Positions 1 to 5,200 of a stretch of 5,380 nucleotides of DNA are shown here, piece by piece; the stretch's first letter is position 1; each line of letters opens with the position of its first letter. The DNA lies in contig URKY01000086.1 in assembly GCA_900548465.1 (NCBI GenBank), positions 1 to 5,380 of the forward strand, read 5' to 3'. The translations under genes were made by a program, and so were the position numbers. A model generated the notes under the pieces. It saw nothing but the letters and a program-made list of their open reading frames with translations, was not told where the DNA came from and did not search any database. This DNA comes from an uncultured Eubacterium sp. (GTDB taxonomy: Bacteria; Bacillota; Clostridia; Lachnospirales; Lachnospiraceae).

Positions 1-1
1 C

Positions 2-343
2 CGGGATTGTGAGGAAAAAGCGTGGAAAACAGACCAGGTGGTAGTTGATTATTACCGGCATCTCTTAGAAGAATTACGGAAATCGTTGCCCTATGATGCT
101 ATGGGAGGGCAGTACACAATTCCGATTTTGGTGTTACAGGAGTTCCGTAAACCGGACATTGTAGAAAAAATCAGGGATTTTATTGGTTGTCAGGCTGGAT
201 TTTCCGATCATGCTCTGTTACAGGAAATACAGAAATTTATGACCGTACATCTGGACCCGCAGGGAATTATCCTCTATATGGACGTATTGGGAAACCAGCC
301 GGCGGCAAGGAATGTTTACAAACAGGGAGGACAAATGTGGTAA
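2..343 (+). CDS. Gene A copy 1, C-terminal part of an unrecognised protein (5' end outside window)
   Basis: The frame is open from base 2, so this is the tail of a longer gene; the GTG at 38 is internal and has no ribosome binding site. The 113 visible residues are soluble, with no membrane segment or signal peptide. They include a GGQYTIPILVLQEFRKPDIV stretch and a CQAGFSDHALLQEIQKF stretch. I do not recognise the family. A second, damaged copy lies at 2131-2412 and shares most of these residues. The divergence is largely synonymous, which suggests that the protein was maintained by selection. Copy 1 ends six residues later than copy 2 (QGGQMW), because its stop codon has become CAG and translation runs through the next gene's ribosome binding site to a TAA at 341-343. 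The next gene (337-420) overlaps this tail. Whether this copy still works cannot be judged without its 5' end. Confidence 0.7.
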   Translation, partial: RDCEEKAWKTDQVVVDYYRHLLEELRKSLPYDAMGGQYTIPILVLQEFRKPDIVEKIRDFIGCQAGFSDHALLQEIQKFMTVHLDPQGIILYMDVLGNQPAARNVYKQGGQMW

Positions 344-363
344 AAGAAAGAGTATTGGCGGTT
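86..363 (+). repeat. Long direct repeat, copy 1 (partner at 2173-2450)
   Basis: This stretch aligns without gaps to 2173-2450 at a constant offset of 2087 bases. A hand count over 101-363 gives 31 mismatches in 263 bases, about 88% identity. It covers the 3' part of gene A, the intervening ribosome binding site and the first nine codons of gene B. Divergence is uneven: only 2 mismatches in 221-280, but 14 in 281-336 around the end of gene A. The two copies bracket the membrane protein/AbiH cargo. Confidence 0.9.
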
Positions 364-420
364 CTCGACATCATTATGAAAATAAGATATAGGAAGATTA
401 TTGAAAAAGTGGTACAATAA
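337..420 (+). pseudogene. Gene B copy 1, truncated 5' stub (27 codons)
   Basis: A GTG at 337, preceded by GGGAGG at 325-330, starts a frame whose first nine residues (MVKERVLAV) match those of the full-length gene B at 2424. Homology then stops at about base 363 and the frame ends at TAA 418-420 after unrelated, AT-rich codons. The ribosome binding site and GTG start are retained, so a 27-residue peptide could be made, but it lacks about 90% of the gene B protein. The break in homology marks the left edge of the inserted cargo that carries the membrane protein and AbiH. I call it a remnant, not a small functional gene, because the tail shows no resemblance to gene B or to any motif I know. 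Confidence 0.7.
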
Positions 421-428
421 AATATAAA
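401..428 (+). promoter_or_regulatory. Possible sigma-A-type promoter for the membrane protein/AbiH pair
   Basis: TTGAAA at 401-406 and TATAAA at 423-428 are separated by 16 bases. This puts a start site near 435 and leaves a leader of about 90 bases before the ATG at 523. The whole 364-507 stretch is very AT-rich, so chance matches are likely; no other clear hexamer pair stands out. The leader shows no strong hairpin or riboswitch-like structure. Confidence 0.3.
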
Positions 429-522
429 GAAAAATAAGCATTAAAAGTAATATAAAAACCAAAGAAAATATGATAGGTTAATAATTTAACTTAGAAATAG
501 AATACGAATGGAGATGTTTAAA

Positions 523-1101
523 ATGGGTACATTGATACGTGAAAATAAAAGGAAAATAGCACTTAGTCTTAATATGGGTTTGTTGTTAATGGGATGTTTA
601 ATGTTAACGATTGGTGCATATCCAGCCTTATATAGTGGTGGAGCAAATGAAACACGTTTATCAATAGGAGCAACATGTATTGCATTTTGGTTTATTAGTT
701 TTCCTGCTTTATCGAGAGAAACTAAAGAGAAAAAGATAGTTACAGTAAGCATCCATGCCATTACTGCATTTTCTGTTTTAATTATATTTTCTTGGGAGAT
801 ACATTATATTCTTGTTAATTGGAAAAAAGGATCTCACTTGGGAGATATAGGATTTTGCATAGGGGGCATAATCGTGTGTTCCTATTTGTGTTATATACTT
901 ATCTCGTTCATTAAAACATTTTATTTTTTAATACAGAAGGTAAGGAGATTACTGTTTCCTAATAGTACAAATCAAAATGTTTCCAGAATTGTACATCTGC
1001 TAGAAATGGCTTCTTCGTTAATAGTATCTTTAACAGCTTTTATCGGAAGTCTAACAGCTGCTTGTGTAGCAGTGCAAACATTTTTGGAACATATTTACTA
1101 G
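523..1101 (+). CDS. Multi-spanning membrane protein, probable partner of AbiH
   Basis: This is a 192-residue integral membrane protein with no family that I recognise. About five hydrophobic segments can be seen, near residues 13-33, 45-63, 72-98, 109-130 and 160-186. Short charged linkers separate them (RETKEKK near 65-71, NWKKGS near 99-104, KVRR near 139-142). There is no signal-peptidase site or lipobox. The frame opens at ATG 508, but I prefer ATG 523 because GGAG at 510-513 then lies nine bases upstream; with 508 that motif would fall inside the gene. The stop TAG (1099-1101) abuts the GGAGAG that serves abiH, and abiH starts 13 bases downstream, so the two are very probably co-transcribed and perhaps translationally coupled. 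Codon use is AT-rich, like that of abiH and unlike the flanking repeats. It could be the membrane effector, an anchor or an immunity partner of AbiH, but the sequence alone does not say which. Confidence 0.85.
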   Translation: MGTLIRENKRKIALSLNMGLLLMGCLMLTIGAYPALYSGGANETRLSIGATCIAFWFISFPALSRETKEKKIVTVSIHAITAFSVLIIFSWEIHYILVNWKKGSHLGDIGFCIGGIIVCSYLCYILISFIKTFYFLIQKVRRLLFPNSTNQNVSRIVHLLEMASSLIVSLTAFIGSLTAACVAVQTFLEHIY

Positions 1102-1117
1102 GAGAGAAAAGAAATTG
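1101..1117 (+). promoter_or_regulatory. Ribosome binding site and TTG start of abiH
   Basis: GGAGAG at 1101-1106 is followed eight bases later by TTG at 1115. No ATG or GTG start with a binding site lies nearby in this frame, and the family's N-terminal motif begins only seven residues after this TTG, so it decides the start. The motif shares its first base with the TAG stop of the upstream gene, an arrangement that favours coupled translation. A TTG start usually lowers expression. Confidence 0.75.
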
Positions 1118-2020
1118 GACAGATTGGTTATTATAGGAAATGGTTTTGATCGGGCACACAATTTGCCCACTTCGTATTATGATTTTAAGGAGTATTTGAG
1201 AATATATGCTCGTGAATTTTATGAAGCTATATGTAAATATATACCAGAAGAAGAATTGTGGTTTCAATTTGAAATGGCTTTAGGCGAATTAGATAAATAT
1301 CAAGTGCAAGAAGAAAATGCTTCATATTATCTTGATTATGGTGACGAAAATTGGAAAGACAGTGCTAATCATGACTTTCAATTTATGGTTGAGCAGGATT
1401 TGGCATTTGCATCTTATATTCCATATTATTTTAAGAAATGGATTGAGCAAATAGATACAAACGTTTTACCTTTGGTATCAAAGCGTATAATAAATAATAC
1501 GTGTAAGATTCTAAATTTTAATTATACGGATACATTAGAAAGAGCATATAAAGTACCTGCTGAGAATATTTTATACATTCATGGAAAAGCCCTGAGCAGT
1601 AAGAAACTTGTAGTGGGACATCATGATATTTCTACTTTTCAGTACGGAGCTGTTTCTCCATTTAATGCAGCGGAAGAACATGGAATATATATACAAGATG
1701 ATGATGAAGATTTTAGAATAACTGAAACAAAAGAAATCATTAAAGCCTATTTTCAAAAGACATATAAAGATACGTTTGGTATTATACAAATGAATCAAAA
1801 TTTTTTTGACTCTCTTATAAATATAAATGAAATATTTATATTAGGTCATTCGTTATCTTCTGTAGATATGGATTATTTTGTTGAGATTAGAAAGAGAGTA
1901 TTACATTCGTGTAAATGGTATATTTCATATTTCTCAGAAAGTGATTTAGATAATATGGAATATTTTGCAAAAAGGTTAGATATTAAAAATTTTCAGCCGG
2001 TAATGCTAAGTAATTTATAA
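1115..2020 (+). CDS. abiH: AbiH-family abortive infection protein
   Basis: This 301-residue protein belongs to the AbiH family of phage abortive-infection proteins, first known from lactococcal plasmids. Its length is normal for the family. The N-terminus carries the hallmark GNGFDRAHNLPTSYYDF (residues 8-24: G8, N9, G10, F11, D12, H15). Further conserved-looking blocks are WFQFEMALGELD (49-60), ILNFNYTDTLE (132-142), YIHG (154-157), VGHHD (167-171) and FILGHSLSSVDMDYF (241-255). The glycine-rich start, the NYT…LE block, the HG pair and the late hydrophobic-GHSLS strand occur in the same order as in SIR2-like defence proteins, so a Rossmann-type NAD-binding fold is plausible; this is inference. 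There is no membrane segment, so it is probably cytosolic, perhaps recruited by the membrane protein encoded just upstream. It starts at TTG 1115. Base composition is clearly AT-rich compared with the flanking module, which fits horizontal acquisition. Its mode of action is not known to me. Confidence 0.9.
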   Translation: MDRLVIIGNGFDRAHNLPTSYYDFKEYLRIYAREFYEAICKYIPEEELWFQFEMALGELDKYQVQEENASYYLDYGDENWKDSANHDFQFMVEQDLAFASYIPYYFKKWIEQIDTNVLPLVSKRIINNTCKILNFNYTDTLERAYKVPAENILYIHGKALSSKKLVVGHHDISTFQYGAVSPFNAAEEHGIYIQDDDEDFRITETKEIIKAYFQKTYKDTFGIIQMNQNFFDSLININEIFILGHSLSSVDMDYFVEIRKRVLHSCKWYISYFSESDLDNMEYFAKRLDIKNFQPVMLSNL

Positions 2021-2045
2021 TACGATTATACAGTCAGAAAAGACT

Positions 2046-2091
2046 AATAAAAGAAGAGGAAAACGCTGCGGTGCCTTCCTCTTCTTTTATT
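2046..2091 (+). terminator. Rho-independent terminator after abiH
   Basis: Bases 2046-2061 and 2076-2091 form a perfect 16-bp inverted repeat (arm AATAAAAGAAGAGGAA) around a 14-base loop. The 3' arm ends in a T-rich run. It lies 26 bases after the abiH stop and closes the cargo transcript, separating it from the module at 2131-3720. The 5' arm is A-rich at its base and TTTT occurs on the minus strand just beyond, so it could act in both directions. Confidence 0.85.
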
Positions 2092-2130
2092 TAGAAGAAA
2101 ATTTAGAAAAGAAGGAAGGGGAGAAGAGCC

Positions 2131-2412
2131 ATGTATCTTGAAACATATTTTACGGAAAGACTATGAAAAAAGCTAGCATATAATGCTATGGGAGGTCAGC
2201 ACACGATTCCGATTCTGGTGTTACAAGAGTTCCGTAAACGGGATATTGTAGAAAAAATCAGGAATTTTATTGGCTGCCAGGCTGGGTTTTCTGATCATGA
2301 TCTGTTACAGGAAATACAGAAATTTATTACCGTACATCTGGACTCGCAGGGAATTATCCTCTATATGGACGTACTGGGGAATTTGCCGCGTGCAAGAAAT
2401 AGTTACAAGTAA
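2131..2412 (+). pseudogene. Gene A copy 2, broken by an in-frame TGA
   Basis: A good ribosome binding site (AAGGGGAG, 2116-2123) lies seven bases before ATG 2131, which begins MYLETYFTERL and then meets TGA at 2164-2166. The same frame continues with KKLAYNAMGGQHTIP and matches the C-terminal part of gene A copy 1 through to TAA 2410-2412. The TGA aligns with an arginine codon (CGG) in copy 1, so a CGA-to-TGA change is possible. Alternatively, the start region was joined to the 3' region by a deletion, because copy 1 has additional upstream residues in the window. The next ATG (2188) has no ribosome binding site. The intact tail and stop sit directly before gene B, so this stretch may still supply upstream transcription and translation to the operon. 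I treat it as a non-functional remnant. Confidence 0.65.
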
Positions 2413-2450
2413 GGAGGACAAATGTGGTAAAAGAAAGAGTATTAGCAGTT
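2173..2450 (+). repeat. Long direct repeat, copy 2 (partner at 86-363)
   Basis: This is the second copy of the diverged direct repeat. In this copy the gene B part continues into an intact gene, so it is the more complete version on its right side. On its left side homology to copy 1 fades at about 2164-2173, close to the in-frame stop of the gene A remnant. About 12% divergence rules out a very recent duplication. Either the duplication is old, or a related module from another element was joined on. Confidence 0.9.
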
Positions 2451-3170
2451 CCAGATACAAGCATTTTTATTGCGGAGTTGCCGGAAGCAACCAGAAATAT
2501 CATACGGAAAGATTTAGAGGAACATGCAAGGGAACATCATTACCGGCTGGAATGGGACCGGGAAAGTAAAGATTATGTGGCAATGAGCCGGAGATTTTGC
2601 GATATGGAAAACATTTATACGGATACATATCTGCATTTCTGCGAGACAGGGGAAGATATAGAACCCTATGAAAAAAGCCTGAAGCGGACTATTTCTATCA
2701 GGTTGTATCAAGATGAGGTAGAAGAGCTCTGTAGGAAGTCTGGAAAAGTTGGGCTATCAATCGGTGAACTATTTGAAAACTTTGTTGCAGATTTGATTTG
2801 TGGTACACATACCAATGGTTCTGATGAACGCATGTATATTGAGCAATGGTTTGACCGGTGCTATTTCAGTATTATGCCAGAGGAAACATTTTTATCTTAT
2901 CTGCTTGAAATGCGGGAGATAGACAGTGTTTTGGAATGCTGGGAAATCTTGCAGGAGTTGAAGGATCTGGAAGAGCCGGATTGTTATGATAAAGAGGAAC
3001 TGGAGATACAGCAGAACACTTTGGAAGACTATTTTCAGGAATATAGAACCTATACAAGAGAAACGACAGAAGACCAGTTGGAAGCTGCTATGGAAAAGGT
3101 GCTGGAATGGAATAAAGAAAGAGAGTATTTGTTGGAGGGAAATGTTCCAGAGAAGTCTTTGGGACGGTAG
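2424..3170 (+). CDS. Gene B, acidic mobile-element protein of unknown function (full length)
   Basis: This is a 248-residue soluble protein that I cannot assign to a named family. It starts at GTG 2424, six bases after AAGGAGG (2411-2417); the overlapping ATG at 2422 is out of frame and stops after two codons. The protein is acidic, with no membrane segment or signal. Residues 89-125 (starting TISIRLYQDEVEELCRK, then GLSIGELFENFVADLI) look like a short strand followed by two helices, which loosely recalls ribbon-helix-helix or Arc-like DNA-binding segments. The C-terminal third (about 165-235) is Glu-rich and probably helical. Only eleven bases separate it from the gene A remnant, and 25 from the DUF4314 gene, so the three form an operon. 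A 5' stub of a second copy lies at 337-420. The context is that of accessory genes of a Firmicute conjugative element. The DNA-binding idea is weak, and no catalytic motif is visible. Confidence 0.8.
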   Translation: MVKERVLAVPDTSIFIAELPEATRNIIRKDLEEHAREHHYRLEWDRESKDYVAMSRRFCDMENIYTDTYLHFCETGEDIEPYEKSLKRTISIRLYQDEVEELCRKSGKVGLSIGELFENFVADLICGTHTNGSDERMYIEQWFDRCYFSIMPEETFLSYLLEMREIDSVLECWEILQELKDLEEPDCYDKEELEIQQNTLEDYFQEYRTYTRETTEDQLEAAMEKVLEWNKEREYLLEGNVPEKSLGR

Positions 3171-3195
3171 CCGGATTGGAGAAAGGAAGAAAACA

Positions 3196-3720
3196 GTGAT
3201 AAGTAATGCGGAAAGAATTGTGTTAAGAAATATGTACCCACCGGGGTGTCGGGTAGAGTTGGAAGATATGGAAGCTGATCCGTATGTAAAACTGAGTCCC
3301 GGTGATTTAGGAACCGTACAGTTTGTAGATGATGCCGGACAGATTCATGTATCTTGGGATTGCGGACACAGCCTTGCTATGGTATTTGGTGTTGATCATT
3401 GCAGATGTATTATGAGAGAGGAACGTTTGCAGGAGCTATTACAAAGAGTACAGGCTATGCCATTTGAGAGCTTGGAAAAAATGGAACGGTATGTTATGGA
3501 AAAATTATCAGGGGTTTTTCCTAAAATCAGTTTTCAGAAGAAAGAAGGGCAGGAGGTTTTTGTAGATATGGGAGTTGCTGCATTTATGAAAAAAGGTCTT
3601 GGTGTGGCAATTCAATATGAAACTGACAGCCAGCAGCACATCTTTATAAAAAAGATGGAAATGCAGGGACAGGATATTAAAGGAAAATTTGTCTTTCAAA
3701 TGCAACAGAAACAGCGGTAG
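3196..3720 (+). CDS. DUF4314-domain protein
   Basis: This is a 174-residue protein. Residues 14-74 match the DUF4314 pattern: a YPPGCRVEL opening, a GDLGTVQFVDDAGQIHVSWDCG core, and a GVDHCRCI close after SLAMVF. This small beta-rich domain, often SH3-like in appearance, is frequent in conjugative elements of Clostridia; its function is unknown. The remainder (75-174) begins with a helix-rich ERLQELLQRVQ region and ends in a beta-prone, Lys- and Gln-rich tail. The frame is open back to ATG 2986, but that would overlap gene B by 185 bases. GTG 3196, six bases after AAGGAAG (3183-3189) and 25 bases after the gene B stop, is the better start and lies just ahead of the conserved domain. It is the last gene of the operon. 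No terminator is evident before the RES gene, so read-through into it is possible. Confidence 0.8.
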   Translation: MISNAERIVLRNMYPPGCRVELEDMEADPYVKLSPGDLGTVQFVDDAGQIHVSWDCGHSLAMVFGVDHCRCIMREERLQELLQRVQAMPFESLEKMERYVMEKLSGVFPKISFQKKEGQEVFVDMGVAAFMKKGLGVAIQYETDSQQHIFIKKMEMQGQDIKGKFVFQMQQKQR

Positions 3721-3752
3721 ATTGAGAACAAGGATAGTAGAAATAAATAAGA

Positions 3753-3781
3753 TTGTGATGATTAGTAATATTTGATAAGAT
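3753..3781 (+). promoter_or_regulatory. Possible sigma-A-type promoter for the RES-domain gene
   Basis: TTGTGA (3753-3758) and TAAGAT (3776-3781) are spaced by 17 bases, with a predicted start near 3788, about 30 bases before the ATG at 3817. An overlapping alternative is TTGATA (3772-3777) with TATAAG (3794-3799), but its start site would fall inside the ribosome binding site. The 96-base gap after the DUF4314 gene, larger than the spacing within the operon, supports separate expression. AT-richness makes chance matches likely. Confidence 0.4.
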
Positions 3782-3816
3782 ATAAATAAAATTTATAAGA
3801 ATATCGGGGGAACGAT

Positions 3817-5091
3817 ATGAGGTATTGCTGTGAAAAATGTTTTTCTAATAAGTATTTAAAAGAATATATCTTATCGGAGAGGAATGTAGGAAAATGTGAT
3901 TATTGTAATTCCAATGGAGTAAATATTATTTCTACAGGAGAAATAGGAGCCTATATCCGAGAGTGTTTAAAAAAAGCGTATGAAGATATAGAAAATGGTA
4001 CAGGGGCGTATTGGGACTCAGAAGAGAAACAATATTGCAATCGGACAGGAAGGAGTGTAGCTCCTTATTCAATCAGAGATATTTTAGTAGAAGAAGAAAA
4101 TGTTTTAAACGAGGCTGTTATAGATACGACTATATTGGAAGATATATTTTCAGATTCAGGGTTAAGTTTTGAAGAAAAAAAGCAAGGGGAATCAGATGTA
4201 TTTGAAGATATAGATAATTGTAATTTGGTACTTAAAGATGATTTATATGGCCTTGAGGCAACAAAAATGTATTATACATGGGAATTTTTCAAGTATATTA
4301 CAAAATACTATAATAGATTCTTTGATATAGATAAGGATTGCCAGAGAAGAGATTATTTAAAAGAATTAGTACCATATATTTTAGAATATGATACTGTTAT
4401 AAAAGCAGGAACGATTTATTATCGAGCAAGGAAATTGAACGATGAGAAATTACATGATCTGGATTATGCAGGGGTTTACAAAGAAATGGCTCCTGCACCC
4501 CCTAAATATGCAACAACAAATAGAATGAGTCCAGCAGGTATTTCATATCTATATGTTGCATCAGATAGAGAAACGGCATATAAAGAATGTCGATATAAAG
4601 ATGCAACAGTAATGGTTGCTGAATATGTATTAAAAGAAGAATTGACAATTATTGATTTTTCTCAAGTTGCTTTTGTTACTACCAAAAGTATATTCAGCGA
4701 AGAATATGATCATGATTTACGTTGGATAAATAATTTTCTTGATGCATTTATTAAAGAGATAACCTCTCCAGTGGATGATAAAAAAGAAGATCATTCCTAT
4801 GAATATGTAGCAACTCAGGTTATAGCAGAATATATAAGAAGCCTAGGATATGACGGAATATGTTTTAATAGCAGTGTAGGGAGAGGAAAAAGTTATGTAT
4901 TTTTTTGTGGGCCAAACATGGAGTACAGTTCTGATGGATATGATTATATAGATGAATATTTATGGGATACTTATCCTAAATTGACATATTTTACGGACTG
5001 GTTTGATATTCAGAAGCTGGAATACAATTATGTTTTTCAAGATGGGGTTAAATATCGAGTGGAGAAGAAAATTGTTTTAAAAGACGAGTAA
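3817..5091 (+). CDS. HEPN/RES N-terminal domain and RES-domain protein (candidate NAD+-consuming toxin)
   Basis: This is a 424-residue cytosolic protein with two recognisable parts. Residues 1-80 carry two CxxC pairs (C5/C8 and C27/C30) that should bind zinc, followed by GAYIRECLKKAYEDI and GAYWDSEE. This is the pattern of the HEPN/RES-type N-terminal domain. After an acidic linker (about 90-140) and helical segments (145-190) comes the RES domain, about 195-365. It has YYRAR (201-205), APPKYATTNRMSPAGISYLYVAS (226-249), ETAYKE (252-257), a VAEYVL strand (267-272) and GYDGICFNSS (344-353). The family's polar Arg, Glu and Ser are plausibly R203 or R205, E252 and S352 or S353, so the site looks intact. 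RES toxins such as MbcT and the Xre-RES toxins degrade NAD+. This larger architecture is better known as a stand-alone, conflict-associated protein. No Xre-type antitoxin gene is adjacent, so self-control or activation by infection is possible. The start is ATG 3817 with GGGGG at 3806-3810. It is AT-rich, like abiH. Confidence 0.85.
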   Translation: MRYCCEKCFSNKYLKEYILSERNVGKCDYCNSNGVNIISTGEIGAYIRECLKKAYEDIENGTGAYWDSEEKQYCNRTGRSVAPYSIRDILVEEENVLNEAVIDTTILEDIFSDSGLSFEEKKQGESDVFEDIDNCNLVLKDDLYGLEATKMYYTWEFFKYITKYYNRFFDIDKDCQRRDYLKELVPYILEYDTVIKAGTIYYRARKLNDEKLHDLDYAGVYKEMAPAPPKYATTNRMSPAGISYLYVASDRETAYKECRYKDATVMVAEYVLKEELTIIDFSQVAFVTTKSIFSEEYDHDLRWINNFLDAFIKEITSPVDDKKEDHSYEYVATQVIAEYIRSLGYDGICFNSSVGRGKSYVFFCGPNMEYSSDGYDYIDEYLWDTYPKLTYFTDWFDIQKLEYNYVFQDGVKYRVEKKIVLKDE

Positions 5092-5114
5092 TTCTGATTA
5101 ACTCAAACTATTAT

Positions 5115-5147
5115 GAAAGATTGCTGAAATAGGCAGTCTTTCTTTTT
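5115..5147 (+). terminator. Rho-independent terminator after the RES-domain gene
   Basis: GAAAGATTGCT (5115-5125) pairs with GGCAGTCTTTC (5132-5142) over eleven positions, including G-U pairs, around a six-base loop. TTTTT follows at 5143-5147. It lies 23 bases after the stop codon and is the last recognisable feature before the element boundary, insulating the element from the flanking gene. Confidence 0.85.
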
Positions 5148-5181
5148 GTGTAAATTCAATATTTTTTTTGGATATTACTTG

Positions 5182-5200
5182 ACAGGATAGGGTAAATCCA
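5182..5200. other. Probable element/chromosome junction (attachment-site half) inside a Walker A motif
   Basis: The sequence runs GACAGGATAG then GGTAAATCCAC. From 5191 the right side reads GKST, the second half of a Walker A motif (GxxGxGKST). The left side does not encode the expected first half and puts TAG directly in frame before the glycine. The crossover must lie at or just left of the GGTAAATCC run. No inverted repeat or target duplication can be identified from one end alone. Confidence 0.55.

Larger units (their letters stand above)
1..5190. mobile_element. Right-hand part of an integrated element (left end outside window)
   Basis: Several points suggest that 1-5190 is foreign to the chromosome at its right. 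A sharp composition change occurs at about 5190. The reading frame there is an ABC ATPase cut in the middle of a motif that cannot be dispensed with. The contents are accessory: a DUF4314 protein, gene B, AbiH, a RES protein and a duplicated module. No recombinase or transfer gene is in view, so the class (ICE, mobilisable element or prophage-like) is open. The stretch 5148-5190 is AT-rich with a run of eight T, holds no gene, and would contain the terminal recombinase site. Confidence 0.55.

Noticed and set aside
187..336. ATG 187 as the start of a 77-aa gene
   Set aside because: It overlaps gene A copy 1 in another frame. Only the portion from GTG 337 matches gene B.
508..522. ATG 508 as start of the membrane protein
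   Set aside because: No binding site precedes it. The GGAG at 510-513 is correctly spaced for ATG 523, giving a protein five residues shorter.
486..761. Minus-strand open frames over the membrane protein, abiH, gene B and DUF4314 genes
   Set aside because: All lie opposite well-supported genes, lack ribosome binding sites and show no recognisable domain. AT-rich or repetitive codons explain the open frames.
2176..2188. Short palindrome AGCAT-ATA-ATGCT at the left edge of repeat copy 2
   Set aside because: A five-base arm in AT-rich DNA is expected by chance, and copy 1 does not keep it (there the matching bases are not palindromic).
2270..2569. 99-aa plus-strand open frame
   Set aside because: It is a shadow frame across the gene A remnant and gene B, with no binding site and out-of-frame composition.
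2986..3195. Upstream extension of the DUF4314 frame back to ATG 2986
   Set aside because: It would overlap the end of gene B by 185 bases in another frame, its residues are Trp/Arg/Lys-rich with no domain character, and GTG 3196 has a well-placed ribosome binding site just before the domain.
3721..3816. Possible antitoxin or small RNA gene ahead of the RES gene
   Set aside because: The 96-base gap has no open frame with a binding site and no stable hairpin; it holds only promoter-like hexamers and the RES ribosome binding site.
5179..5184. Perfect TTGACA -35 hexamer at the element end
   Set aside because: No -10-like hexamer occurs 16-18 bases downstream; those bases are in the ABC ATPase fragment. 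An outward promoter is not supported.
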